Origin: Gammaproteobacteria bacterium
Lineage (GTDB): Bacteria > Pseudomonadota > Gammaproteobacteria > Xanthomonadales > Wenzhouxiangellaceae
Length of the DNA: 48,479 nucleotides
Direction: 5' to 3'
Assembly (NCBI GenBank): GCA_003565625.1
Contig: PXBD01000066.1
Coordinates: forward strand, 1-48,479
The first letter of the stretch is position 1. Every line of letters starts with the position of its first letter. The notes below the pieces were generated by a model. The model searched no databases. It saw nothing but the letters and a program-made list of their open reading frames with translations, and had not been told where the DNA came from. Position numbers and translations under genes: made by a program. Of this stretch, positions 34,587-43,223 are shown in pieces.

Positions 34587-35225
34587 GTGAAACATCCTCT
34601 GGCGCTGTCGGCCAGTTTTCTGGTGGCAGTCAACCTGCTGCCGCTGGCCGGCGTTCTGTTTTTCGGCTGGTCCGTCTACGAGATCCTGTTGTTGTTCTGG
34701 GCCGAGAACCTGGTCATCGGCCTGTATGCCATTGCCCGCATGCTCACGCTGCTGCGATGCAACGGCGATCGCCGCGTGCTCTTGCTCATCCCGTTCTTCT
34801 GCGTCCACTTCGGCATATTCACAGCGGCCCATGGTGCGCTTGTGGTCGGACTGTTCCGGCCCGAAGACCATGTCAGCGAAGGCGCGGCCATGAGTCTGTG
34901 GATTCCGTTTCTGGCCCTGCTGGTCAGCCACGGCGTGTCTTTCGTAACCAATTTTCTCGGCAAGCAGGAATACCGCGGCCTGCGCGGAGAAGAAGCAATG
35001 TTGGCGCCCTACCGCCGGGTCATCATCCTGCACGTCACCCTGCTCGGCGGCGGCTGGCTGATCGACGCCCTGGGGGAACCGGTGTATGCACTGGCGCTGC
35101 TGGTGCTGCTCAAGATTTTCATCGACTGCGCCGGTCATTTGCGCGAGCACCGTGAACGAGTCGAAAAAGAGGAACGTATACGAAAGACCGGCCGTGCCGA
35201 CAGCGATGTATTTCGTGACTGGTAA
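34587..35225 (+). CDS. DUF6498-like integral membrane protein
   Basis: 212 residues with about six membrane helices (for example SASFLVAVNLLPLAGVLFFG, LIPFFCVHFGIFTAAHGALVVGLF, FLALLVSHGVSFVTNFLG) and a charged C-terminal tail. It matches what I recall of DUF6498 proteins, which have conserved FWAENL and the HFGIF and SHGVSF stretches. Function unknown. GTG 34587 is used; a strong AAGGAG lies at 34554-34559, too far upstream for this start. The DUF3137 gene follows 19 bp downstream, so they may be cotranscribed. Confidence 0.8.
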   Translation: MKHPLALSASFLVAVNLLPLAGVLFFGWSVYEILLLFWAENLVIGLYAIARMLTLLRCNGDRRVLLLIPFFCVHFGIFTAAHGALVVGLFRPEDHVSEGAAMSLWIPFLALLVSHGVSFVTNFLGKQEYRGLRGEEAMLAPYRRVIILHVTLLGGGWLIDALGEPVYALALLVLLKIFIDCAGHLREHRERVEKEERIRKTGRADSDVFRDW

Positions 35226-35244
35226 ACCACACTGGAGCAATCGC

Positions 35245-36270
35245 ATGCAACAAACCAAATCATCCGAGCAGCTCGACCTGGCAACCCTGACCGACCGAGT
35301 CCGCCCGAGTCTTCAGAAACTGGAAGCGCATCGCCAGGCCATGCGGAAATCGACCCTGGTTCGGTCGGGCGTATTCATCGGCATCCTGCTGGTGGCAGGC
35401 ATCATCGCCGCCGTAGCCGCGGGACACCCGGCACCCGTGTTCATGGCGCTGTTCGCGGCGGTCATCCTTGTGATCATCTATATTTCCAAGCGCCAGACAA
35501 AGTGGGCGGATCATGCCGGCAGCGTCCTGATCCCCGACATTGCCGGAAGCCATGCCGAGGACATCAGGTACCAACCGACCGCCGACCGGGCATTGGTCAA
35601 GCCCTTCGATGCGCTGGAATTGCTCGGACAATGGAACCGGGTAACGGTCAAGCACCTGGTGCACGGCGCGTATCGCGGCCGCCGTTTTGAGTGGGCCCTG
35701 GCCAACCTGCGGCATGAAAGCAGCGGCAGCGGCAAAAGAAACAGCTCCGTAACCCAGATCTTCTACGGCCTGATGTTTCGCGTCCAGACCCGGACCCACT
35801 TCGAGCCCGGGCTTTCCATTCGCCCCAACTTCGGCTGGTTCTCCAAGACCTTCGGCAAGCGCGCGATCCCTACCGGCAACGAAGCTTTTGATGCCGTGTT
35901 CCTGGTCAGCGTGGATGATGACAGCCAGCTCGACAGCACGCAGCTTAACCAGATGCTGACGCCGGAATGGCAGCAGGCCCTGCTGAACCTGCATGAAGAT
36001 GCCGGCACATTGCCCTACGAGCAAACGCGCTTGCGGGCCGGCATGAAGTACGACTCTTTCTACCTCGCTCTGACCATGGAAGAGGAAGGCCGCAAGCTCG
36101 GCCGGATCCGCACCTCGAAAATGCGAACCTTCCCGGATGTCGGGCACCTGATGGCAAAGGAATCAGCGCTGGAATCGAAACTGGAGCGAATCATCGAGGA
36201 TGTCGACACATTCCGCCGGATCATTGACCGGCTGCCGGATGGCGGGCCTGCGACCGACAACAGATCATGA
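35245..36270 (+). CDS. DUF3137 membrane protein
   Basis: 341 residues. Two adjacent membrane helices (about 37-54 and 58-76) sit near the N-terminus, followed by a 260-residue cytoplasmic domain with LFGK-like segments, IFYGLMFRVQT and ALTMEEEGRKLGR. This layout matches DUF3137, a family of unknown function. ATG 35245 is chosen because GGAG is eight bases upstream. It is probably transcribed with the DUF6498 gene. Confidence 0.8.
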   Translation: MQQTKSSEQLDLATLTDRVRPSLQKLEAHRQAMRKSTLVRSGVFIGILLVAGIIAAVAAGHPAPVFMALFAAVILVIIYISKRQTKWADHAGSVLIPDIAGSHAEDIRYQPTADRALVKPFDALELLGQWNRVTVKHLVHGAYRGRRFEWALANLRHESSGSGKRNSSVTQIFYGLMFRVQTRTHFEPGLSIRPNFGWFSKTFGKRAIPTGNEAFDAVFLVSVDDDSQLDSTQLNQMLTPEWQQALLNLHEDAGTLPYEQTRLRAGMKYDSFYLALTMEEEGRKLGRIRTSKMRTFPDVGHLMAKESALESKLERIIEDVDTFRRIIDRLPDGGPATDNRS

Positions 36271-36271
36271 T

Positions 36272-36306
36272 ACATTAGATCACTCTTTTTTATAAAGACC
36301 TAATGT
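36272..36306 (+). promoter_or_regulatory. Inverted repeat with TATAAA upstream of the DUF4395 gene
   Basis: ACATTAG (36272-36278) and CTAATGT (36300-36306) are a perfect 7-bp inverted repeat separated by 21 AT-rich bases that contain TATAAA (36291-36296). The arrangement suggests a regulated promoter for the gene at 36320. The -35 is not clear. Confidence 0.4.
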
Positions 36307-36319
36307 GAGAGCCCAACCG

Positions 36320-36763
36320 ATGCTGCGATTTGATGTTCCGGCCGTTCCGGCCAACGTAATCCGCTTTGAAGCCTTCCTGACCTTCCTGATCTGCTGGCTG
36401 GCGCTGCTGGTCACGCCGTGGGTTCTGGCGCTGCTGGTGGCGCAGGGGCTGGTGCGTGGTTTCGTTGGCCATCACCGCTGCCCTTCGCACCTGCTGTGGA
36501 AGAAAATGCTCGCCAGCCAGGACTGGCAAGGCCCAATGGAAAACGCCGGCGCCAAGATGTTCGCCAACAAGATCCTGCTGCTGGCCAGCGGCGTGGGGCT
36601 GGCCCTGTTTCTTGCCGGCAGCTCGCTGTGGATGGTGCCAACCATCGCCCTGATCATCTTTTCGTTCCTGGAATGGGCGTTCAAGTTCTGCGCCGCCTGC
36701 TGGGTGTACGCCCTGTGGTACCAGCGCTTTCCGCCCAGCGACGCGAGCACCCCGCGGGGCTGA
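36320..36763 (+). CDS. DUF4395 integral membrane protein
   Basis: 147 residues starting MLRFDVPAVPANVIRFEAF, with four hydrophobic helices. Cysteines in KFCAACWVYALWYQR lie near the C-terminus. DUF4395 proteins begin with a (F)D.. .P.N..R family signature of this type and may be linked to thiosulfate or redox metabolism in some genomes; nothing here shows a function. A TATAAA box (36291-36296) lies 24 bases upstream inside the loop of an inverted repeat ACATTAG/CTAATGT. GTG 36305 is an alternative start. Confidence 0.75.
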   Translation: MLRFDVPAVPANVIRFEAFLTFLICWLALLVTPWVLALLVAQGLVRGFVGHHRCPSHLLWKKMLASQDWQGPMENAGAKMFANKILLLASGVGLALFLAGSSLWMVPTIALIIFSFLEWAFKFCAACWVYALWYQRFPPSDASTPRG

Positions 36764-36869
36764 CTCGGACCGGGCCGTACTGACGGCTGCAGCAACGTGC
36801 CTTCGCCAGCAGCTTGCCGGGAAATATCTTTGCATCTATCATTGGAATGAGATTTCCGAATGAGCTGTG

Positions 36870-37769
36870 ATGGACGATCTGGACCGCATCCTGAAGGTGC
36901 AGCGACCGACACCGGCGGCAGGGATGGGGCCACTCGTCCGGCTGACCATGCGCCTGGCGGTCGTCCTGCTCTGTGCCGCAGCGGTGGCACTGCCGGCCTG
37001 GGCGGACAGCGAACCCAAGCTCCGGCTGGAACCAGTACCTGGCCGTTCCGGACAACACCTGCCCCTGGCGCATCCCGCCGAGATCAGCGGCGACGAACTG
37101 GTCGACTTGCTCAATAGCCTTACCTATCGGGAAAGCGGACTATTTCAACGATCCAGCGGGCAATCCGTTTTCAGCGCGGAAGAACTCTCCAGCCTGGCCC
37201 CGCGGCTGGCCGAAGCGCTCGCTCGCGCCAGCGCTTCGGAACAGGTTCGATTTGCCTCCTTCTCGCGCCGGTCGGGTGCGCTCAGCCAGCTGTTGAAAAC
37301 GGAGGCCGTCCTTTTTGTCGATGCCGAAGGCTTCCTCAACCTCGCTTTTGCCGGCATCCATGAATTTGCCGGGCCGGACACGGACTTTTTCGCCTTTCTC
37401 GATCTGAGCGACCGCGACCCTCTGACCACCGAACGCAGCCTGCTGCGCCTCGATACCAGCGCACCAGTCTGGGCTACGCGTCAAGATCGACCGCTGTGGG
37501 CGCAAACCAATCTGAGCGCCCAGCCCACAGCCGCCGGGCCGACAGCAGATCCTGTAGAGACTCTGGAGACCGAAATCGCGGCGCCGGAAGAACACGCCCA
37601 GCCCACCGAGCCGGCTGCGACGCATGCCCCCGAGCCCGGCCCCGACCCGACACTGGAGGCACAAGTCAGGCAACGCCTGGAGTTCCTGATGGGCCTTTAC
37701 GAAGACGGCCTGATTAGCCAGGAAGAATACGAACAGCAAAGACGCGAGGCGCTCCGGCGGCTGAATTGA
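36870..37769 (+). CDS. Exported protein with C-terminal SHOCT domain
   Basis: 299 residues. A hydrophobic segment at about 28-46 (RLAVVLLCAAAVALPAWA) looks like a signal peptide ending AWA; if so the real start may be ATG 36924 or 36948. A Pro-Ala-Glu-rich linker (about 215-255) leads to a SHOCT motif at the C-terminus (LEFLMGLYEDGLISQEEYEQ), a short helix-hairpin thought to mediate oligomerisation. The middle, with ELVDLLNSLTYRESGLFQ, matches nothing I know. It ends 13 bp before upp. Confidence 0.7.
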   Translation: MDDLDRILKVQRPTPAAGMGPLVRLTMRLAVVLLCAAAVALPAWADSEPKLRLEPVPGRSGQHLPLAHPAEISGDELVDLLNSLTYRESGLFQRSSGQSVFSAEELSSLAPRLAEALARASASEQVRFASFSRRSGALSQLLKTEAVLFVDAEGFLNLAFAGIHEFAGPDTDFFAFLDLSDRDPLTTERSLLRLDTSAPVWATRQDRPLWAQTNLSAQPTAAGPTADPVETLETEIAAPEEHAQPTEPAATHAPEPGPDPTLEAQVRQRLEFLMGLYEDGLISQEEYEQQRREALRRLN

Positions 37770-37782
37770 GGATCAGCGCGGT

Positions 37783-38445
37783 GTGACTGTTCCCATTCAA
37801 AGCAACGAGTACCGCATCATGCACAAGCTGATCGATCATCCCTGCGTGCAGCACAAGCTGGCCATCATTCGCGATATCGAGACGGGCCACAAGCGCTTCC
37901 GGGAGCTGGCAACCGAGATCACCAAATTTCTCTGCTACGAGGCGCTGCAGAACATCGCCACGCAGGAAATCACGGTCAAAACCCCGGTTGGCGAAGCCCG
38001 GGGCAAAAAGATTGCGACCGATATCGTGGTCGTCCCCATCCTCAGGGCCGGCGTGGGCATGCTCGATGGCATTCTCGAATTGGTGCCTACCGCCAGGGTC
38101 GGGTTCGTCGGGCTGTTTCGTGACGAAGCCACCAAGCAGCCGATGACCTATTACGAGCGCTTTCCGCCGCAGATCCGGGGCGGAACCTGCTTTGTCATTG
38201 ACCCGATGGTGGCAACCGGTGGCTCCACGGTTGCCGCACTGGACCTGCTTAAAGAAAACGGTGCCGACAACATCGTGGTCATCTGCATCGTGACCTGCCC
38301 GGAAGGACTGGCCGAGGTCAACACAAAGCATCCGGACGTGCCCGTCTACACCGCCGCGATTGACGAAAGACTCGATGCGCGCAAATATATCGTTCCCGGT
38401 CTTGGCGATGCTGGCGATCGCCTGTTCGGCACGCCGCATTCATGA
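37783..38445 (+). CDS. upp: Uracil phosphoribosyltransferase
   Basis: 220 residues, slightly longer than the usual 208-210. The PRPP loop DPMVATGGSTVAA near 145-157 and the uracil-binding end YIVPGLGDAGDRLFGT are diagnostic. It makes UMP from uracil and PRPP in pyrimidine salvage. GTG 37783 is the likely start, with GGAT upstream; conserved residues begin soon after (HKLIDHPCVQHKL). Its stop overlaps the convergent SRAP gene by 6 bp. Confidence 0.95.
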   Translation: MTVPIQSNEYRIMHKLIDHPCVQHKLAIIRDIETGHKRFRELATEITKFLCYEALQNIATQEITVKTPVGEARGKKIATDIVVVPILRAGVGMLDGILELVPTARVGFVGLFRDEATKQPMTYYERFPPQIRGGTCFVIDPMVATGGSTVAALDLLKENGADNIVVICIVTCPEGLAEVNTKHPDVPVYTAAIDERLDARKYIVPGLGDAGDRLFGTPHS

Positions 38446-39165
38446 TGAGTCCGTGGCTTGCAGGAGATCTTCTTCCTGGTAGCCGGGATTGTTGACCTTG
38501 GGGGTCACTTGCTGCGCCCGAAGGGAGCCATCCGGTGGTGGAGCGATCAGGAGCTCGGCCTCGGCCGGTGACCCCGACAGCCAGGTCGACCACTGTTCCG
38601 GCCGCAGTACAACCGGCGCCCGGTGATGGCCAATCTCACGCAATAACTGGTTCGGCTCGGCCGTCACCAGCGTGAATGAACGAAAGACCGGCCCGTCGAC
38701 CGGCTGCGTCTCGTCCCACAGGCCAGCCATCACCAGCATCGGTGCCTCGGCGGGAAACACCCGCCACGGTTGCTTGGGCTTGGTGCGCTGATCCCACTCA
38801 TAGAACCACGAAAACGGCACCAGGCAGCGCCGGTTTCGGCGCCAGGCATTGCGAAAGGTCGGCTTTTTGCTCACCGTTGTCGAGAACGGCTCGCCCGGCT
38901 CGGAACGGCAGTTGGCGGTAGAGAATTTAGGCAGTTCGCCCTTCATCCAGCCAGGCACCAGTGGCCAAACCATGCGTACCAGCTGCCGACCGTCGTCGCC
39001 ATCAGTAATTACCGCGGGCAATTGGGTCCAGTCAACGCCATCGGCACGGCGACTCGAGGGCGCCACATTGAGCCGTCGGAAATGACCGGCTGGCGCCTGC
39101 CCGGGGATGTCCAGGTAATCAAAGACCTGCTTCCAGGAAAAATCATGGCCGCCACGTCCGCACAT
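38440..39165 (-). CDS. yedK: SRAP-domain (HMCES/YedK) abasic-site DNA-protein crosslinking protein
   Basis: 241 residues. Cys2 follows the initiator Met (MCGRGG) and will be the N-terminal catalytic cysteine that bonds to abasic sites. FSTANCRSE, VPFSWFYEW with the active Glu and IGHHRAPVVL with the His complete the SRAP active site. It shields abasic sites in single-stranded DNA. ATG 39165 is fixed by the need for Cys2. The C-terminal 25 residues are poorly conserved. It overlaps upp by 6 bp at the 3' ends. Confidence 0.92.
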   Translation of the reverse strand: MCGRGGHDFSWKQVFDYLDIPGQAPAGHFRRLNVAPSSRRADGVDWTQLPAVITDGDDGRQLVRMVWPLVPGWMKGELPKFSTANCRSEPGEPFSTTVSKKPTFRNAWRRNRRCLVPFSWFYEWDQRTKPKQPWRVFPAEAPMLVMAGLWDETQPVDGPVFRSFTLVTAEPNQLLREIGHHRAPVVLRPEQWSTWLSGSPAEAELLIAPPPDGSLRAQQVTPKVNNPGYQEEDLLQATDSS

Positions 39166-39271
39166 GGCCGGTATGGTACCGCTCCTCCTTCGAGATGGTT
39201 CTATATTGACTTGTATCGCACGCGATCACGGGCGCATAATCAAGGAACAAGCTGCCTGACTGGAGCGCAAG

Positions 39272-40708
39272 ATGATAGACCAGTCACTATCCAAACCGTC
39301 CGATGATGTAATCAGGGCGCTGATCGATCGCTCACCGGCGGTGATCGCGACGTGGCGCAATGCCCCAGGCTGGCCGATCAAATACATCACTGCAAATGTT
39401 CGTCAATTCGGTTACCAGGCCGATGACTTCATGAGCGGGCAGTTGTCCTACATTGAACTGGTGCACCCCGATGACCATCTCGTCAACAAGGGGCAATTGC
39501 GACATTATCTCGAAACCGGACCAGACAGCTTCCGACAGACCTATCGCTTCCGCCATGCCGATGGTCGCTGGATCTGGCTGGAGGATCACACCTGGTTGAT
39601 TCGTACTGAAGACGGCCAGGTGCAAGAACTTCAGGGCGTTCTGATGGACGTCTCGCGCGAAAAACGCGCCGAATTGATGAACGCCGCGCAGGTTCACCTG
39701 ATGGAGCTTGCCGAAAGGTGTGAAGTCGAGGCGTTGCTGCAGTCCTTCCTGGATGAGGCTGAACTGCTGACCGACAGCAGCATCGGCTTTTACCACTTCA
39801 TCGACGAAGATCAGACAACGCTGGAATTGCAGGCCTGGTCGAGCAACACCCGCAAACGAATGTGCCAGGCGGTCCCGGATGCCCTGCATTACCCCGTGGA
39901 TCAGGCTGGAGTCTGGGCCGATGCCATTCGCACCCGAGAGGTGGTCGTTCACAATGACTATGTCGCCCTGCGCCAGCGTCGGGGCCTTCCGCCTGGCCAT
40001 GCCCATATCGAACGCGAACTCGTGGTTCCAGTCGTTCGACGCGACCGGATCGTGGCCATCCTCGGTGTAGGCAACAAGGCATCCGACTATATAGACGATG
40101 ATATCCAGGCGGTTCAGAGACTGGCCGATTTCACTTGGGAAATCGTGGCCCGCAAGCGACATCAGCAGGAGCTAGCTGCCCGCACGGAACAACTGCAACA
40201 ATTGGCCCACTACGATGTGCTGACCGGACTGCCCAATCGAAGCCTGCTGATCGATCGGCTCGAACAGGCGATGGCGCAAACCAAGAGGCGACAGTCCATT
40301 CTGGCCGTCGCTTTTCTGGACCTGGATGGCTTCAAGGCCATCAACGACCAGCACGGACATGCCGCCGGCGATTGTTATCTCTCCACTTTGGCCAGGCGTC
40401 TGCAGCAGGTGCTGCGCACTGGCGACACGATTAGCCGTCTGGGTGGCGATGAATTCATCATCGTTCTCGTCGATCTGGAGCATCCCGATGCCGTCCATCC
40501 GCTGCTGGAACGAGTGCTGACGACGGTCAAGCAGCAGGTCGAACTCCCCGGGAGCAGCGCAATCTTGCAGACCGCTGCGAGCATCGGCGTCACCTTTTTT
40601 CCACAGGAATCACCGATCGATGCAGAGCAGTTGATGCGTCAGGCCGACCAGGCCATGTATGAGGCCAAGCTGGCCGGCAAAAACCGCTGCCATTTTTTCG
40701 CCTGCTGA
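39272..40708 (+). CDS. PAS-GAF-GGDEF diguanylate cyclase
   Basis: 478 residues, cytoplasmic with no membrane helix. A PAS_3-type domain (residues 15-135, with FGYQADDFMSG and FRHADGRWIWLEDH) is followed by a GAF_2 domain (140-295, with IGFYHFIDEDQTTLELQAW). The GGDEF domain has SRLGGDEFIIVL with an RxxD I-site (RTGD) five residues before. GGAG is present upstream of ATG 39272. Ligand unknown. It sits alone, divergent from the SRAP gene, with 106 bp between. Confidence 0.93.
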   Translation: MIDQSLSKPSDDVIRALIDRSPAVIATWRNAPGWPIKYITANVRQFGYQADDFMSGQLSYIELVHPDDHLVNKGQLRHYLETGPDSFRQTYRFRHADGRWIWLEDHTWLIRTEDGQVQELQGVLMDVSREKRAELMNAAQVHLMELAERCEVEALLQSFLDEAELLTDSSIGFYHFIDEDQTTLELQAWSSNTRKRMCQAVPDALHYPVDQAGVWADAIRTREVVVHNDYVALRQRRGLPPGHAHIERELVVPVVRRDRIVAILGVGNKASDYIDDDIQAVQRLADFTWEIVARKRHQQELAARTEQLQQLAHYDVLTGLPNRSLLIDRLEQAMAQTKRRQSILAVAFLDLDGFKAINDQHGHAAGDCYLSTLARRLQQVLRTGDTISRLGGDEFIIVLVDLEHPDAVHPLLERVLTTVKQQVELPGSSAILQTAASIGVTFFPQESPIDAEQLMRQADQAMYEAKLAGKNRCHFFAC

Positions 40709-40801
40709 CCTCAGTCCCGCTAACTCATCGGCCGAACGAATGGCAGGGCAGCAGTCGCGCCGGGGCCGTGGGGTATAGTTTCGGCTTGATCTGATCAAGA
40801 G

Positions 40802-42217
40802 ATGCTGCCGGTGTCCGAAAGCAGTCCGCTGAGTGGTCTCGACGCGGCCTTCCTGTACCTGGAAAGCCTGGGCACGCCCATGCATGTGGGCAGTCTGATG
40901 TTGCTGGAGAGCCCATCGCGCAGGCGCGGGGATTTTGCCCAGCGCTTGCGCGATCACGTGGCCGATCGCCTGAGTGCGGCCGCACCGCTGCGGCGTGTGG
41001 TCGAGACCGCGCCGCTGGGCTTGAGCCATCCGCTTTGGCGCGAACATGCAGCACTCGATCTGGACTGGCATATTCAAAAGCGCAAGCTGCGCGCACCCGG
41101 TTCCCACAATGCGCTGATGGCGCTGACCGGGCGCCTGCATGCCGAAACCATGGACCGGTCGCGCCCGCTCTGGCAGCTGGTGGTCATTGAAGGGCTGGCC
41201 GATGGCCGGATCGCGCTGTACAGCCGGATTCACCATGCCCTGCTGGACGGACAGGGCGGTATCGCGCTGGCCCGGGCGTTGCTGGATATCGAGCCGAACC
41301 CGAAACCGCGGGAATCGCTACCTGACCCCACTGCACCCAGCCGGCCGACCGGGCGGGCGCGCCTGGCCACACGCGCGGCAGGCGCGACCGTCGGCACCCT
41401 GGGGCGCTGGATGCGCTCGGTTCCCGACACCCTCAAGCTGGCCGCATCAAGTGCCGCCTCGCCGCGCAAGACGCTGACCGTCCTGCGCGACAGCCTGATG
41501 CTGGCCCCGCGCACGCCGTTCAATGCCCAAATCAGCGACGAGCGCGGGCTCGGCGTGACCAGCCTCGACCTGGAACGCTGCAAGCAGGTCGGCAAGGCCT
41601 GTGGCTTAAGCCTGAACGACGTGGTCATGGCGCTGTGCACCAGCGTGCTGCGGGCCACCCTCAAGCCGCGGGGGGCGCTTCCCAAGCAGGCCATGATTGC
41701 CGGCATGCCGGTGTCGCTCAGGGCGAAAAGCGACGACCAGGCCAACAACCAGGTTTCCATGGTCCAGTGCGAGTTGCCGACCGACGAAGACGATCCGACC
41801 CTCAGGCTCCAGCGCATCCATGCGACCACATCGCAGATCAAGGCCCGCGTGGCCGCTTTCAGCCAGCTGATCCCGACCGACTTTCCCGGGCTGGCGGCAC
41901 CCTTCTGGGCGACGGGCTTGAGCCGGCTGTGGGTGCAGGGCCGCTTGTCGGAGAAACTGCCGCCGCTGGCCAACCTGGTGATCTCGAACGTGCCCGGCCC
42001 ACCCGTGCCGCTGTATCTGGCCGGCGCCCGGGTGACCCATTATTTTCCGATTTCCATCGTCACCCACGGCCTGGCGCTGAACATTACCGTGCAAAGCTAC
42101 GCCGGCAGCCTGGAGTTCGGCATTCTGTCCTGCCGCAAGGCCCTGCCCCGGCCCCAAGCCATGGCCGATCGCTTCGCGGCCGCGCTCGACGAACTGGAGC
42201 AAGGAATGCCTGCCTGA
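40802..42217 (+). CDS. WS/DGAT bifunctional wax ester synthase / diacylglycerol acyltransferase
   Basis: 471 residues. The catalytic HHALLDG (HHxxxDG) is near residue 144. SLNDVVMAL and the family motif LANLVISNVPGPPVPLYLAGA are present in the C-terminal half. The protein transfers acyl-CoA to long-chain alcohols or diacylglycerol, making wax esters or triacylglycerol as carbon reserve. Start ATG 40802; GTG 40811 is possible since no ribosome site precedes the ATG at good distance. It stands alone. Confidence 0.92.
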   Translation: MLPVSESSPLSGLDAAFLYLESLGTPMHVGSLMLLESPSRRRGDFAQRLRDHVADRLSAAAPLRRVVETAPLGLSHPLWREHAALDLDWHIQKRKLRAPGSHNALMALTGRLHAETMDRSRPLWQLVVIEGLADGRIALYSRIHHALLDGQGGIALARALLDIEPNPKPRESLPDPTAPSRPTGRARLATRAAGATVGTLGRWMRSVPDTLKLAASSAASPRKTLTVLRDSLMLAPRTPFNAQISDERGLGVTSLDLERCKQVGKACGLSLNDVVMALCTSVLRATLKPRGALPKQAMIAGMPVSLRAKSDDQANNQVSMVQCELPTDEDDPTLRLQRIHATTSQIKARVAAFSQLIPTDFPGLAAPFWATGLSRLWVQGRLSEKLPPLANLVISNVPGPPVPLYLAGARVTHYFPISIVTHGLALNITVQSYAGSLEFGILSCRKALPRPQAMADRFAAALDELEQGMPA

Positions 42218-42489
42218 GCCTGACGATCGTCACGCCGACAGGCGGCGCGCCATGCGCTCGACCTCCTTCCAATAGTGGCCAGGCGCAACGGTTGTCAGGT
42301 ACGCTGATGTCGAAGTTGGCTGTGGGGCGAACATGCTCGGCAACCTGGGCAACCCCGGTCGGTCTTCGGCGAAATTGTTCGGCGTGCTGGTGCGCGGGCG
42401 CAATGCGGCGTCCATCAACGCCGCCGTTCTGGCCGCGCCTGCAGAAACTCCGGACCCCGGAGACGATAGGGTTCTGTCCCGTGCTTTTA

Positions 42490-42753
42490 CTACTCGTAGT
42501 GCGTCCACAAACGCAGCACCTTGACGACCCGCTCTTCCTCCAGAATCTGGTACACAAGGCGGTGCTGAACGTTGATTCGCCTTGAGTACGCTCCAGCAAG
42601 ATCGCCCACCAGCTTCTCGAAAGGCGGCGGCCGTTGAAAAGGATCGGAAACCAGAAACTCAAGCAACTCCTGGGCCTTTGGCTTCAATCCGCCGCGAGCG
42701 AGCTTCCGTGCGTCTTTCTGGGCCTGCCTGGTGTAAACCAGGCGCCAGCTCAC
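42490..42753 (-). CDS. yoeB: YoeB/Txe-family mRNA interferase toxin
   Basis: 87 residues starting (GTG) SWRLVYTRQAQKDARKLA. The RelE fold contains PPPFEKLVGDLAGAYSRRINVQHRLVY, where FEKL, SRRI and HRLVY are typical of YoeB, and ends LRLWTHYE. The conserved Glu, Arg and terminal His/Tyr active-site residues are present. YoeB cuts mRNA at the ribosomal A site. GTG overlaps the antitoxin stop as GTGA, which identifies this start over one eight codons upstream. Confidence 0.9.
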   Translation of the reverse strand: MSWRLVYTRQAQKDARKLARGGLKPKAQELLEFLVSDPFQRPPPFEKLVGDLAGAYSRRINVQHRLVYQILEEERVVKVLRLWTHYE

Positions 42754-42992
42754 CAATCCAGTTCCCCGGCGCACTCTTCGACGGGCGTGGCCATGCCCTC
42801 GATAATGGATTCGCGCATTCCCGGGACTGTCAAAAGGAACAGGGTTTCCTGGATTGCTTGCCAGTCCTCTTCGGCGATCAATACCGCCTTGTTGCGCTTG
42901 CCCGTAATGAGCAAGGGCCGGTGGGACTCGGCAGCCTCGTCGATCAGGCGATAGAGTCGGGCGCGGGCTTCGCTGGCGGTGATGGCGGACAT
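42750..42992 (-). CDS. yefM: YefM/Phd-family antitoxin
   Basis: 80 residues beginning MSAITASEARARLYRLIDEA, then PLLITGKRNKAVLIAEEDWQAIQETL, the Phd/YefM N-terminal fold that binds DNA. The C-terminus (GMRESIIEGMATPVEECAG) is the toxin-neutralising helix, with the typical SIIEGM motif. ATG 42992 begins the conserved core. It is preceded by GGAG eight bases upstream and an operator-like promoter. Coupled to yoeB by 4 bp. Confidence 0.92.
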   Translation of the reverse strand: MSAITASEARARLYRLIDEAAESHRPLLITGKRNKAVLIAEEDWQAIQETLFLLTVPGMRESIIEGMATPVEECAGELDW

Positions 42993-43020
42993 GTCAGGTC
43001 TCCGGAACGTAACCATTGAG

Positions 43021-43060
43021 ATGGTACGCGATTTCGAACGTACGTTAAGCAGTACGTTAC
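43021..43060 (-). promoter_or_regulatory. yefM-yoeB promoter with GTAC-core operator repeats
   Basis: On the minus strand, TTAACG (43048-43043), 16 bp, TACCAT (43026-43021) form a weak promoter. A perfect 10-bp palindrome AACGTACGTT (43037-43046) and a second GTAC core at 43052-43055 are 12 bp apart centre to centre, with a third GTAC at 43024-43027. Two palindromes spaced 12 bp are the known geometry of YefM-YoeB operators, whose core is TGTACA. Confidence 0.55.
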
Positions 43061-43080
43061 CGCTGTCGTGTGTTCCGGCT

Positions 43081-43170
43081 ATGGGCATCGGATGCTCAAT
43101 GAACTGGCGGCAACTTTCCAGCGGCGTGGTCGAGGGTTTCAACGCCAAAGCAAACAAGGAATACCCCCCG
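43081..43170 (+). mobile_element. Remnant of an ISL3-family transposase
   Basis: The frame beginning at 43081 reads GCSMNWRQLSSGVVEGFNAK, then a few more residues and loses similarity. LSSGVVEGFN.KAK is the C-terminal catalytic-Glu region of ISL3 transposases. Only about 25 residues remain, with no terminal inverted repeats visible. It shows past IS activity between yefM and the ADP-ribosylglycohydrolase gene. Confidence 0.5.
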
Positions 43171-43223
43171 GAGTGCCGAATGCACAGCACATGTATAGCT
43201 GAAGATTCGGTTATCCTCAAAAC

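Noticed and set aside
42218-42489. Minus-strand frames such as one ending HYWKEVERMARRLSA as a gene or TA remnant
   Set aside because: Frames are short, broken and without a recognisable family; only noted as unassigned DNA between the WS/DGAT and yoeB genes.
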